Shown: positions 17,599 through 25,544 of the stretch, one piece after another
How positions within the stretch are numbered: the stretch's first letter is position 1
Layout: every line of letters begins with the position of its first letter
DNA from: Kitasatospora sp. SolWspMP-SS2h
Lineage (GTDB): Bacteria; Actinomycetota; Actinomycetes; Streptomycetales; Streptomycetaceae
NCBI RefSeq assembly: GCF_003259315.1
Contig: NZ_QLLT01000003.1
Location: 233,356-297,355, forward strand
Reading direction: 5' to 3'
DNA: 64,000 nt
Made by a program: the position numbers and the translations under genes
Notes under the pieces: model-generated
What the model saw: only the letters and a program-made list of their open reading frames with translations
The model's database searches: none
Told to the model about the DNA's origin: nothing

Positions 17599-18072
17599 AT
17601 GATCGAGGTGGTGCGGGAGATCCCGGTCCGCCGTCCGGCGGATGAGGTGCTGGAGTACCTGGCGGATTTCGCGCACGCCGCCGAGTGGGACCCGGGCACC
17701 GAGCAGTGCGTCCGGATCGACGCGAGCGGGAGTGCGGGCGCGGGTGCGAGCGGGAGTGCGGGCGCGCCGGAGCCGGGGGCCCGGTGGCGGAACGTCTCGG
17801 TGTTCCGGGGGCGGCGCACCGAGCTGGTGTACGAGCTGGTGGACCGCGGGCCCGACCAGCTGCTGTTCGTGGGGCGCAACCGCACCGTCACGGCCTCGGA
17901 CGAGATCACCGTCAGCCCGGCTCCGGACGGGGCGGGGTCGGTGGTCCGGTACCGGGCGCGGTTGCGGTTCCACGGGCTGGCGCGGCTGGCGGAGCCGTTC
18001 CTGCGGCGGGACTTCGAGCGGCTGGCGGACGCGGCCCGGCGGCGGATGCCCGAGGTGCTGGACGGCGGCTGA
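17599..18072 (+). CDS. SRPBCC (START-like) family protein
   Basis: A 157-residue protein of the polyketide cyclase/dehydrase superfamily, a helix-grip fold that binds a lipid or other hydrophobic ligand. The N-terminal strand and helix IEVVREIPVRRPADEVLEYLADFAHAAEWDPG match the family, as do the final strand FHGLARLAEPFLRR and the closing helix. Residues about 44-58 are a Gly/Ala/Ser repeat insertion. The ATG at 17599 is preceded by GAGGAGG at ideal spacing. It stands just ahead of a fatty-acid modification operon but is separated from it by a terminator, so a shared role is only an inference. Confidence 0.75.
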   Translation: MIEVVREIPVRRPADEVLEYLADFAHAAEWDPGTEQCVRIDASGSAGAGASGSAGAPEPGARWRNVSVFRGRRTELVYELVDRGPDQLLFVGRNRTVTASDEITVSPAPDGAGSVVRYRARLRFHGLARLAEPFLRRDFERLADAARRRMPEVLDGG

Positions 18073-18090
18073 GCGCCCGGCCGGGCCGGT

Positions 18091-18137
18091 CCCCCCATTC
18101 GGAGCAATCCGCGGACCCGGTGCCTCCGAATGGGGGG
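18091..18137 (+). terminator. Intrinsic terminator after the SRPBCC gene
   Basis: A perfect 14-bp stem (ccccccattcggag at 18091-18104, ctccgaatgggggg at 18124-18137) with a 19-base loop. It separates the SRPBCC gene from the lipid operon. Confidence 0.8.
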
Positions 18138-18182
18138 CGCAAGGGCCGCCGCGGGCGGCCGGGACCAGTGGGGAGGATCGAC

Positions 18183-19571
18183 GTGACGACACTCGGCACC
18201 GTTTCCGCCGGAGGGTTCGTCCCGCCGTCGCGCGAGGGGCGTCCCGTACGGCGGGTGGCCGTGGTGGGTGCGGGGGTGGCGGGGCTGAGCGCGGCGTACG
18301 CGCTGGCGCGGGCCGGGGCGGCGGTCGAGCTGTTCGAGGCGGCGGACCGGCTCGGCGGGCACGCGCACACCCAGCGGATCACGGCGGCGGACGGCCGGGA
18401 GTTGGCGCTGGACACCGGCTTCCTGGTGCACAACACCCGGACGTACCCGGAACTGGTCGGCCTGTTCGACGAGTTGGGCGTACGGACGCAGGACAGCGAC
18501 ATGAGCATGTCGGTGCACTGCGAGGGCTGCGGCCTGGAGTACGCGGGGGCCCGCGGCCTGTCGGGGCTGCTGGCCACCCCGGGCAACCTGGTCCGGGGCC
18601 GGTACCTGCGGATGCTCGGCGAGGTGCCGCGCTTCCACCGCCTGGCCCGCCAGTTGCTGGCCGCGCCGGAGCCGGCCGCTCCGGAGCCGGGCGCCGCCGC
18701 CGACGGGGCGGACGCGGCCGACCCGAGCCTGCGCGCGTTCCTGGCCCGGCACGGCTTCTCGCCGTACTTCACGCAGCACTTCATCACGCCGCTGGTCTCC
18801 GCGGTGTGGTCCTGCGCGCCCGACCTGGCCGGGGACTACCCGGCCCGGTACCTGTTCGCGTTCCTGGCCAACCACGGCCTGCTGAGCGTCACCGGCTCGC
18901 CGACCTGGCGCACCGTGGTCGGCGGCTCGGCCACGTACGTGGAGCGGATCGCCGCGCACCTCACCGCGCACTCCGGCACCGTGCACCGCTCCGCGCCGGT
19001 GCGCGCGGTGCGGCGCCACCCGGACGGCGTCACGGTGGCCACCGAGGACGGGCGGTGGACCCGGGCGGACGCCGTGGTGGTGGCCGTCCACCCCGACCAG
19101 GCGCTGCGGCTGCTCGCCGACCCGACGCCCGCCGAGCGCGAGGTGCTGGGCGCGTTCGCGTACTCCCGCAACCCGACGGTGCTGCACCGGGACGCCTCGG
19201 TGCTGCCCCGGGCCGCCTGGGCGCGCGCCTCCTGGAACTACCGGATGCCCGGCTGCGACGCGCCCTCCGACCGGGTCCGGGTCAGCTACCACCTGAACCG
19301 GCTGCTGCGGCTGGGCGGCGCGGAGGACTACCTGGTCACCCTGAACGAGGACGACCGGCAGCCGGTCCCCGAGCCGCTGGTGGTCTCCCGCACCGTGTAC
19401 GAGCACCCCGTGTACACCGCCCGCACGGTCGCCGCCCAGCGCCGGCTGCCCGAACTGGCCGGTCCCCGCACCACGTTCGCCGGGGCGTACCACGGCTGGG
19501 GGTTCCACGAGGACGGCTGCCGCTCCGGCCTGGCCGCCGCCCGCCACCTGCTCGCGGCGGTCGCGCCGTGA
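18183..19571 (+). CDS. FAD-dependent oxidoreductase (amine-oxidase fold), Rv0449c-like
   Basis: A 462-residue flavoprotein. The dinucleotide-binding motif VAVVGAGVAGLSAAYALARAG is at about 23-43, followed by the GG-doublet region DRLGGHAHTQ. The C-terminal FAD segment is FAGAYHGWGFHEDGC. The order of neighbours (oxidoreductase, DUF1365, cyclopropane synthase, DUF1295) equals Rv0449c-Rv0446c of M. tuberculosis, so it probably acts on the same unsaturated or cyclopropanated acyl chains. GTG 18183 has GGAGG seven bases upstream. Its stop overlaps the next start (GTGA), so the four genes form a coupled operon. Confidence 0.85.
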   Translation: MTTLGTVSAGGFVPPSREGRPVRRVAVVGAGVAGLSAAYALARAGAAVELFEAADRLGGHAHTQRITAADGRELALDTGFLVHNTRTYPELVGLFDELGVRTQDSDMSMSVHCEGCGLEYAGARGLSGLLATPGNLVRGRYLRMLGEVPRFHRLARQLLAAPEPAAPEPGAAADGADAADPSLRAFLARHGFSPYFTQHFITPLVSAVWSCAPDLAGDYPARYLFAFLANHGLLSVTGSPTWRTVVGGSATYVERIAAHLTAHSGTVHRSAPVRAVRRHPDGVTVATEDGRWTRADAVVVAVHPDQALRLLADPTPAEREVLGAFAYSRNPTVLHRDASVLPRAAWARASWNYRMPGCDAPSDRVRVSYHLNRLLRLGGAEDYLVTLNEDDRQPVPEPLVVSRTVYEHPVYTARTVAAQRRLPELAGPRTTFAGAYHGWGFHEDGCRSGLAAARHLLAAVAP

Positions 19572-20572
19572 GTGCCGTGCGCGCCACGGGTGCGGCGGGT
19601 GCCGCGGGTGCGCCCGGCGCCGCGCCGCCCGTGCCGCGCGTGCTGCCCGGCCCGTGGGGCGCGGTGCTGTACGAGACCCGCACCACCCACGTCCGGGCCG
19701 AGCCGCGCCGGGTGTTCCGCCACCGCGGCTACCTGTGGCTGGTCGACCTCGACCACCTGCCACGGCTGCCCCGGGCGCTGCGCCCGCTGGCCCGCTTCCT
19801 GCCCCGCGACCACGCCCTCGCCCCCGGCTCCGGCCCCGATCCCGCGAGCATCCGGGAGGACCTGGCCCGCGAGCTGACCGCGCACGGCCTGCGCCCGGCC
19901 GGGCGGGTGCTGATGCTGACCCAGGCCCGCTCGCTGGGGTACGTGTTCAACCCGCTGACGGTGTACTGGTGCCGGGACGCGGCGGGCGCACCGCTGTGCA
20001 CCGTCGCCGAGGTGCACAACACCTACGGCGGGCGGCACCGCTACCTGCTGTTCCCGGACGGGGCCGGGCACGCGCGGACGGCGAAGGAGTTCTACGTCTC
20101 GCCGTTCCTGCCGGTCGACGGCCACTACCGGATGCTGCTGCCGGAGCCGGACGCCCGGCTGCACCTGACCGTGCAACTGGAGCTGCCCGGCGGGCGGGCG
20201 TTCACCGCCACGGTGGCCGGCACCGGCCGCCCGGCGGGCCCGGCCGCGCTGCTGCGGGCGGTGCTGCGGCACCCGTTCGCGACCTTCGCCGTGAGTGTGC
20301 GGATCCGCTCCCAGGGCATCCGCCTGTGGCTGCGCGGCCTGCCCGTCCACCCGCGCCCGCGCCTCGCAGCCGAGCCCGGCCCGTGCTCCCGCCCGGAGGC
20401 GGACCCGGGAGCCGAGCCCGGGGCCGCCGCCGGCCCGTGCCCCCACGGGCGGCCGGAACCCGGCCCCCGCACCGGCCCGGAGACCGCCGCCGCCCGTCCC
20501 CTCCCCCTTCCCCGCACCCGCCACCACCGTTCCCGTTCTCGTTCCCGTTCCGGAGAGGCCCCCCGTCGATGA
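19568..20572 (+). CDS. DUF1365 family protein, Rv0448c-like
   Basis: A 334-residue protein. The DUF1365 core runs from VLYETRTTHVRAEP to IRLWLRGL and includes the conserved segments GYVFNPLTVYWC, VAEVHNTYGGRH and KEFYVSPF. The family has no proven activity but travels with cyclopropane-fatty-acid synthase genes. The last about 75 residues are low-complexity Pro/Gly/Ala, ending in an Arg-Ser repeat. The start GTG overlaps the previous stop, and its own stop overlaps the ATG of the methyltransferase gene. Confidence 0.85.
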   Translation: MSAVRATGAAGAAGAPGAAPPVPRVLPGPWGAVLYETRTTHVRAEPRRVFRHRGYLWLVDLDHLPRLPRALRPLARFLPRDHALAPGSGPDPASIREDLARELTAHGLRPAGRVLMLTQARSLGYVFNPLTVYWCRDAAGAPLCTVAEVHNTYGGRHRYLLFPDGAGHARTAKEFYVSPFLPVDGHYRMLLPEPDARLHLTVQLELPGGRAFTATVAGTGRPAGPAALLRAVLRHPFATFAVSVRIRSQGIRLWLRGLPVHPRPRLAAEPGPCSRPEADPGAEPGAAAGPCPHGRPEPGPRTGPETAAARPLPLPRTRHHRSRSRSRSGEAPRR

Positions 20573-21831
20573 CCACCACCGTCCCGTTCCCGACCGCCGT
20601 CGACCCGCTGCGCTGGCCGGACGTCGCCCGGGTGCCGCACGCCCCGCTGCGGGCCGCGGCGGCCGGGCGGGTGCTGCGCCGGGCGGCGGCCCACCGGGGC
20701 CTGCGGGTCGAACTCCCGGGCGGGCGCCCGCTGCTGGCCGGCCCGCCGCAGGCCCCGGTGCTGCGGCTGCACCGCCCGGAGGCGTTCCTGCACCGGGTCG
20801 GCGCGGGCGGCCTGATCGGCTTCGGCGAGTCCTACCAGGCGGGCGACTGGGACAGCCCGGACCTGGCCCGGCTGCTGACCGCGCTGGCCGCCCGCCCCGA
20901 GACCCTGGTGCCGCCCGGCACCGGGTGGCTGCGCAAGCTGTACGTGCGGCGGCCCCCGGCGGCGGAGCTGTCCACGGCCGCCAACGCCCGGCGCAACATC
21001 CACCGGCACTACGACCTGTCGAACGAGCTGTTCGGGCTGTTCCTCGACCCGACCATGTCGTACTCCTCGGCGGTGTTCTCCGACCCCTCCCCCGCCACCC
21101 GCTGGGCGGACCTGGTCCCGGCCCAGCACCGCAAGATCGACCGGCTGCTCGACCTGGCCGCCGTCGGCCCCGGCACCCGGCTGCTGGAGATCGGCACCGG
21201 CTGGGGCGAACTCGCCCTGCGCGCCGCCGCCCGGGGCGCCCGGGTGGTCACCCTCACGCTCTCCGCGGAGCAGCTCGCGCTGGCCCGGCGCCGGATCGCC
21301 GACGCCGGGCAGTCCGAGCGGGTCGAGGTCCGGCTCTGCGACTACCGCGAGGCACGGGGCGAGTTCGACGCGATCGTCAGCTGCGAGATGATCGAGGCCG
21401 TCGGACGCCCGTTCTGGCCCGCCTACTTCGGCGCGCTGGACCGGCTGCTCGCCCCCGGCGGCCGGGTCGCCCTCCAGGCCATCACCATGCCGCACGCCCG
21501 GATGCTGGCCAGCAGCAGCACGTACACCTGGATCCTCAAGTACGTGTTCCCCGGCGGGCAGATCCCCTCGCTGCGGGCGATCGCGGACACCGCCGCCGCG
21601 CACACCCGGCTGCGGGTGGACAGCGCCGACGCGTACGGGCCGCACTACGCCGAGACGCTGCGGCTGTGGCGGGAGCGGTTCACCGCCCGGGCCGGGGAGG
21701 TCGCGGAGCTGGGCTTCGACGAGGTGTTCCGGCGGATGTGGGAGCTGTACCTGGCGTACTCGGAGGCCGGGTTCCGCACCGGCTACCTGAACGTCCACCA
21801 GGTGCTGCTGAGCCGGGACGGCCTGCGGTGA
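20569..21831 (+). CDS. Cyclopropane-fatty-acyl-phospholipid synthase family methyltransferase (UfaA1-like)
   Basis: A 420-residue SAM-dependent enzyme. After an N-terminal domain (about 1-130), the catalytic part begins with NIHRHYDLSNELFGLFLD. The SAM motif is LLEIGTGWGELALRAA, and the family active-site segment is SCEMIEAVGRPFWPAYF. Members methylate or cyclopropanate the double bond of unsaturated acyl chains on phospholipids. The synteny suggests the Rv0447c (ufaA1) role, where a methyl or methylene branch (for example tuberculostearic-type) is introduced. Start ATG 20569 is coupled to DUF1365, with GGAGAGG ahead. Confidence 0.9.
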   Translation: MTTTVPFPTAVDPLRWPDVARVPHAPLRAAAAGRVLRRAAAHRGLRVELPGGRPLLAGPPQAPVLRLHRPEAFLHRVGAGGLIGFGESYQAGDWDSPDLARLLTALAARPETLVPPGTGWLRKLYVRRPPAAELSTAANARRNIHRHYDLSNELFGLFLDPTMSYSSAVFSDPSPATRWADLVPAQHRKIDRLLDLAAVGPGTRLLEIGTGWGELALRAAARGARVVTLTLSAEQLALARRRIADAGQSERVEVRLCDYREARGEFDAIVSCEMIEAVGRPFWPAYFGALDRLLAPGGRVALQAITMPHARMLASSSTYTWILKYVFPGGQIPSLRAIADTAAAHTRLRVDSADAYGPHYAETLRLWRERFTARAGEVAELGFDEVFRRMWELYLAYSEAGFRTGYLNVHQVLLSRDGLR

Positions 21832-22649
21832 ACGCCGCCGCGTTCGGCATCGGCGCGGCCTGCACCGCCGGCGCGGCCCTGGCCGTGATGCTGCTCGCGT
21901 TCGCGGTCGGGGTCCGCACCGGCCGCCACCGGGGCGTCGACGTGGCCTGGGGCCTGGCGTTCACCGCCGTCGCGCTGACCGGCTACGGGCTGTCCGCCGG
22001 GTACGGCGACGGCGGGCGGCGGGCGCTGGCCACCGTCCTGGTGGCGGTCTGGGGCCTGCGGCTGGCCGCCCACCTGTGGTGGCGGGCCCGCGGTCTGCCC
22101 GAGGACCCGCGCTACGCCCGGATGCTGTCCCGCGCCCCGGAGGGCCCGGCCCGCACCCGGTACGCGCTGCGGACCGTCTACCTGCTCCAGGCAGTCCTGG
22201 TCTGGTTCGTCTCGCTGCCGGTGCTGGCCGCCCAGTACCTGCCCGACCGGCTCGGGCCGACCGCCTGGGCGGGCGCGGCCCTGTGGGCGGTCGGCCTGTT
22301 CTTCGAGGCGGTCGGCGACGCCCAGCTGGCCCGCTTCAAGGCCGACCCGGCCCACCGCGGCCGGGTGATGGACCGGGGCCTGTGGCGCTACACCCGGCAC
22401 CCCAACTACTTCGGCGACGCCTGCGTCTGGTGGGGCCTGTTCCTGCTGGTGGCGCACGCCCCGATCGGCTGGGCCTTCGTCGGCAGCCCGCTGCTGATGA
22501 CCTGGCTGCTGGCCTTCGGCAGCGGCAAGCCCATGCTGGAGAAGCACCTCTCCTCCGGCGAACGCCCCGGCTGGGCCGAGTACACCGCCCGCACCAGCTC
22601 CTTCTTCCCGCTCCCGCCGCGCCGCCGCTCCCCGCGGGCGGGCGGCTGA
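21828..22649 (+). CDS. DUF1295 family membrane protein, Rv0446c-like
   Basis: A 273-residue integral membrane protein with about six helices. It belongs to the DUF1295/steroid-5-alpha-reductase-like family: the C-terminal block DRGLWRYTRHPNYFGDACVWWG is the diagnostic NADPH/sterol-reductase-type motif. It may reduce a modified acyl chain made by the preceding enzymes; that is an inference from gene order. GTG 21828 overlaps the methyltransferase stop (GTGA). It is the last gene of the lipid operon. Confidence 0.85.
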   Translation: MNAAAFGIGAACTAGAALAVMLLAFAVGVRTGRHRGVDVAWGLAFTAVALTGYGLSAGYGDGGRRALATVLVAVWGLRLAAHLWWRARGLPEDPRYARMLSRAPEGPARTRYALRTVYLLQAVLVWFVSLPVLAAQYLPDRLGPTAWAGAALWAVGLFFEAVGDAQLARFKADPAHRGRVMDRGLWRYTRHPNYFGDACVWWGLFLLVAHAPIGWAFVGSPLLMTWLLAFGSGKPMLEKHLSSGERPGWAEYTARTSSFFPLPPRRRSPRAGG

Positions 22650-22666
22650 GGCCCGGACCGGGCCGG

Positions 22667-22767
22667 GCCACCGCCGACCCGCACGGCCGCCGCTCAGACC
22701 CGGCCGCTCAGACCCGGCCGCTCAGGCCCGGCCGTGCGGGTCCCCGGCCGTGCGGGTCGGCGGTGGC
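22667..22767. repeat. Perfect 22-bp inverted repeat enclosing 14-bp direct repeats; likely bidirectional terminator
   Basis: The left arm 22667-22688 and right arm 22746-22767 are exact reverse complements. The 57-base loop contains three copies of a 14-bp unit (gctcagacccggcc type), each carrying a TGA on the minus strand. It lies between the convergent DUF1295 gene and a frameshifted small gene, and the right arm is inside the latter's reading frame. Confidence 0.75.
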
Positions 22768-23002
22768 GTCCGGGTAGCCCGCCGCCTGCATCACCGCCTC
22801 GGCGACCAGCCGGGCCTGTTCGGGCGTCAGTCCCTCGATCGCGTGGCGCAGCGGCCCGGCCCCGGCAGGCCGGACGGGCCTCCGCGACCTGGAAGGCCAG
22901 CCGGACGACCGCCTGCACCGGCGGCTGCCCGGACGCGCCGCGCAGCACCAGGGCGTACAGCCGGGATCGGTCCTCGTCCCGGAACGGCACCTCGGTCGGC
23001 AT
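22708..23002 (-). pseudogene. Small actinobacterial gene apparently broken by a one-base frameshift
   Basis: The N-terminal part, from ATG 23002 (behind GGGGAGGGGAGAG), reads MPTEVPFRDEDRSRLYALVL and on to VRLAFQVAE. It then turns into Arg/Gly-rich nonsense. In the neighbouring frame, from about 22870 down to a TGA at 22708, the translation is protein-like again (PLRHAIEGLTPEQARLVAEA, then VMQAAGYPDATADP). The two halves together look like one about 97-residue protein. The shift falls near 22855-22885, in a run of G/C. It is either a real mutation or a sequencing error. I do not know its function. Confidence 0.5.
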
Positions 23003-23120
23003 CGCGCTCTCCCCTCCCCCGTGGGGGCCCACCCCGTTCCCCCCTGCGGAACCTACCCGCGGGAGCGCCTGGTTCCCCCTCGACCCGCCCGGCCGGAGCC
23101 GGGCGGGTGCCCGGCCCGGT

Positions 23121-23885
23121 TCAGCTGAACGGCAGCAGCAGGACCGGGGCGGCGGTCGGGTGCGGGGAGCCGCCGGCCGGTTCGAGGGTGACGCCGACGC
23201 CGGCCGCGCCGTTCAGGGCACCGGTGAGCAGCAGGGTGCCGTCGCCGGTGGGGAGCAGGCCGGCCGGGCGCATGGTGCCGGCGTCGTCGTACCAGAGCTG
23301 GTAGGTGCGGCCGGGGCCCGGGGCGGGCAGGTTGGCGGCGAGGAAGCCGGCCCGGTCGCGGGCGGCCGACCAGACCACGGTGGCCGTGCCGCCGTCGGTG
23401 GCGGTCGTCGCGGTGCGGGCGTCCGGTGCGGTGAGCAGCGCGGTGACGGACTCCTGCTGCCGGGTGAGCGCCGCGACCCGGTCGCGGGCCCGTTCGGCCT
23501 CGCGGTGCTGCTGGACGGCGAGGCCGCCCGCGCCGACGGCCAGGGCGAGGCAGGCGGCGAGCGCCAGCTTCGGGACGCGGCGGGCGAACCGGGCCCGCGG
23601 CGGGGCCGGGCGGGCGACCCGCGGCGCCTCCTGCCGGACGCCCGGCAGCGCGGCCATGACCCGGGACTTCAGCTCCGGGGGCGGGGGCGCGGCCTCGGCC
23701 GCCCCGAGCCGGGCCAGGGTGGCGGCGAACTCGGCCGTCTCCTGGGCGCACGACGGGCAGTGGTCGAGGTGGCGCTCGAAGGCATCGTTCTCCTCGGGAC
23801 TCAGCGCGTGCGCGGCGTACGCGCCGGTCAGGGTGTGCGGGTCGGGGGCGTGCCGGTCGCGGGTGCGCGGGTCGGTGGTGTTCAC
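23121..23885 (-). CDS. rskA: Anti-sigma-K factor RskA family protein
   Basis: A 254-residue single-pass membrane protein that should hold SigK inactive. The cytoplasmic N-terminal anti-sigma domain carries a zinc-binding HxxxCxxC motif (His39, Cys43, Cys46). One transmembrane helix (LALAACLALAVGAGGLAV, about 107-124) leads to an external RskA domain with TATVVWSAARDRAGFLAANLP and YQLWYDDAGTMRPAGLL. The GTG at 23885 overlaps the sigK stop codon, so the pair is co-translated. In mycobacteria RskA releases SigK after redox-dependent proteolysis; regulation here is inferred from the family. Confidence 0.9.
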   Translation of the reverse strand: MNTTDPRTRDRHAPDPHTLTGAYAAHALSPEENDAFERHLDHCPSCAQETAEFAATLARLGAAEAAPPPPELKSRVMAALPGVRQEAPRVARPAPPRARFARRVPKLALAACLALAVGAGGLAVQQHREAERARDRVAALTRQQESVTALLTAPDARTATTATDGGTATVVWSAARDRAGFLAANLPAPGPGRTYQLWYDDAGTMRPAGLLPTGDGTLLLTGALNGAAGVGVTLEPAGGSPHPTAAPVLLLPFS

Positions 23886-24469
23886 GCGCCCACCCCCAGG
23901 CAGTCGCGCATCCGGATCAGGGCGTCGCGCATCCGGGTCTTGACGGTGCCGAGCGGTGCGCCGAGCACCTGGGCGACCTCGGGGTAGCTGTAGCCGCGGT
24001 AGTAGGCCAGGGTGAGGGACTCGCGCTGGAGTTCGGTCAGGGTGCGCAGGCAGCGCCGCACCTGTTCGCGCTCCAGCCGTCCCTCGACCTGTTCGGCGAC
24101 CTCGTCGTAGGGCGAGCCGCCGTGCGAGGCCGCCGCGGCCTTCCGGTCGCGGTCGGCGGCGGCCTGCGCGGAGCGGACCCGGTCGACGGCCCGCCGGTGC
24201 GCGATGGTCAGCACCCAGGACAGCACCTCGCCGCGGTCGGCCTGGTAGCGGGCGGCGGTGCGCCACACCTCCAGCAGCACCTCCTGGGCGACCTCCTCGG
24301 ACTGCGCGACGTCCCGCACCACCCGCCGCACCAGCCCGAACACCGGGCCGGAGACGGCGTCGTAGAGCGCGGCGAACGCCTCCTGGTCGCCCCGCACCAC
24401 CCGGGCCAGCAACTCCCGCAGTTCCGGTCCCGGCCGCCGTGGCGGGGCCAGTGACACGACGTGGCTCAC
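23882..24469 (-). CDS. sigK: ECF RNA polymerase sigma factor SigK
   Basis: A 195-residue ECF sigma factor. Region 2 (about 20-95) contains the DVAQSEEVAQEVLLEVWRTA helix and WVLTIAHRRAVDRVR. Region 4 (about 130-190) has LTELQRESLTLAYYRGYSYP and the helix-turn-helix VAQVLGAPLGTVKTRMRDAL. It directs polymerase to stress promoters and is coupled to its anti-sigma gene. Its neighbours are the same set found next to SigK in M. tuberculosis, so the lipid operon is a likely target. The GTG start at 24469 has only a weak ribosome site. Confidence 0.9.
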   Translation of the reverse strand: MSHVVSLAPPRRPGPELRELLARVVRGDQEAFAALYDAVSGPVFGLVRRVVRDVAQSEEVAQEVLLEVWRTAARYQADRGEVLSWVLTIAHRRAVDRVRSAQAAADRDRKAAAASHGGSPYDEVAEQVEGRLEREQVRRCLRTLTELQRESLTLAYYRGYSYPEVAQVLGAPLGTVKTRMRDALIRMRDCLGVGA

Positions 24470-24669
24470 CCGTCCACCCCGCCCACGACGTTCCTGCGCT
24501 GCACCACCGGCACGGGGGCCTCCCTACGGCGGCCGGAACCCCCGACCGCGACGACTCGATAACACGACTCACCCGCTCTTCGTCACGGCCCGCCGTCCGG
24601 ATTGCCCCCTGACCCGGGCAGTTGTGCGGGTCCCCGTGCGGGTCCCGTCGCCGAGGCCCTCGGCCCGCC

Positions 24670-24838
24670 CTAGGCCCTGTCCGGTCGATCTTGTCGGATC
24701 AGTGCGCGGCGTCGGGCGCCCGGCTGGGAGTGCCGGCGGAACGCCCTCGTCCTGGGTGTACTCGGGTGTTTCGCCGGTGCTTCCAGCCGGGATGATCCGG
24801 CGTCGCGCGCCCGGCAAGATCGACCGGACAGGGACTAG
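24670..24838. mobile_element. MITE-like element with 19-bp terminal inverted repeats and CTAG flanks
   Basis: Perfect terminal inverted repeats ccctgtccggtcgatcttg (24675-24693) and caagatcgaccggacaggg (24815-24833) bound an about 161-bp element. It has no coding capacity, and its interior is itself an imperfect palindrome. A CTAG tetranucleotide flanks both ends (24670-24673 and 24835-24838), as expected for a 4-bp target duplication; YTAR targets are known for IS701-family elements. The right-hand CTAG supplies the stop codon of the SsgA-like gene. The parent transposase is not in the window. Confidence 0.75.
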
Positions 24839-25239
24839 GCGGCCCGCAGCCGGGTGATCAGGCCGTCGACGTCGAGGTGCTCGTGCTCGTGGCCGGTCGG
24901 GACGAGCGCGTAGCACTCCAGCAGGAAGCCGGTGACGACCTCCGCCGGGATGTTGACCACCGCCGCCCCCGTGCCGCCGTGCAGCGTGATCAGCACCTCG
25001 CCGTCGGCGCCGGGCCGGACGGTGACGTCGCCGTGCCCGGCGGGCGCGAGACGACCCTCGTTGAGCAGGTCGCGCCCGAACACCCATTCCACCGCGTCGA
25101 TCCGACCGACCGGCGGGAACACCAGCCGGACCGCGTACGGAAGTGAGGAGTCGAAGTGCAGCCCGGCATCCACCGCCAGGTCCGGGTGCGGGCTGTGCGG
25201 AAGCGTGACGGCGGTGGACCAGCAGGTGGCGACGGCCAT
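24835..25239 (-). CDS. SsgA-like sporulation/cell-division regulator (SALP)
   Basis: A 134-residue protein of the SsgA family, found only in morphologically complex actinomycetes. Members steer septum placement and peptidoglycan remodelling during sporulation. Conserved features are DSSLPYAVRLVFPP, the VEWVFGRDLLNEGRLAPAGHGDV block, and the C-terminal FLLECYALVPTGHE. ATG 25239 has GGAAGGAAGG nine bases upstream; the longer open frame upstream does not look coding. The TAG stop lies within the CTAG flank of the adjacent MITE. Which SALP subtype it is cannot be decided here. Confidence 0.85.
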   Translation of the reverse strand: MAVATCWSTAVTLPHSPHPDLAVDAGLHFDSSLPYAVRLVFPPVGRIDAVEWVFGRDLLNEGRLAPAGHGDVTVRPGADGEVLITLHGGTGAAVVNIPAEVVTGFLLECYALVPTGHEHEHLDVDGLITRLRAA

Positions 25240-25544
25240 GCGGTGCGGCCTTCCTTCCAGATGGCGACGGCGAACGGTGCCGAAAGCTGACGGCATGGCC
25301 CCGATTACCCATCCGTCCCGCAGATCCGCGGATCGACGCAGAACCTTCACCGATGCCCTCCGGTCACCACACGAACGGCCGAATCCGCGGTGCCGGCCGG
25401 GAGCGCTCCCCGCGCGCGCCGGAGGGCCGAACGGGCGACTTCCCGTCCGGAACCGCGTAAGTTCGCTGCTGGGCGACGGCGCCCGCGCCGAACGAACCGG
25501 GTGCCGTCGCGGACCGAGTGCCGAGCAGAGGACGGGTACGGAAG
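25240..25544. other. Intergenic region between divergent genes
   Basis: A 305-base gap between the SsgA-like gene and mscR. It must contain both promoters. I see no convincing hexamers, hairpins or small ORFs. Confidence 0.35.
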
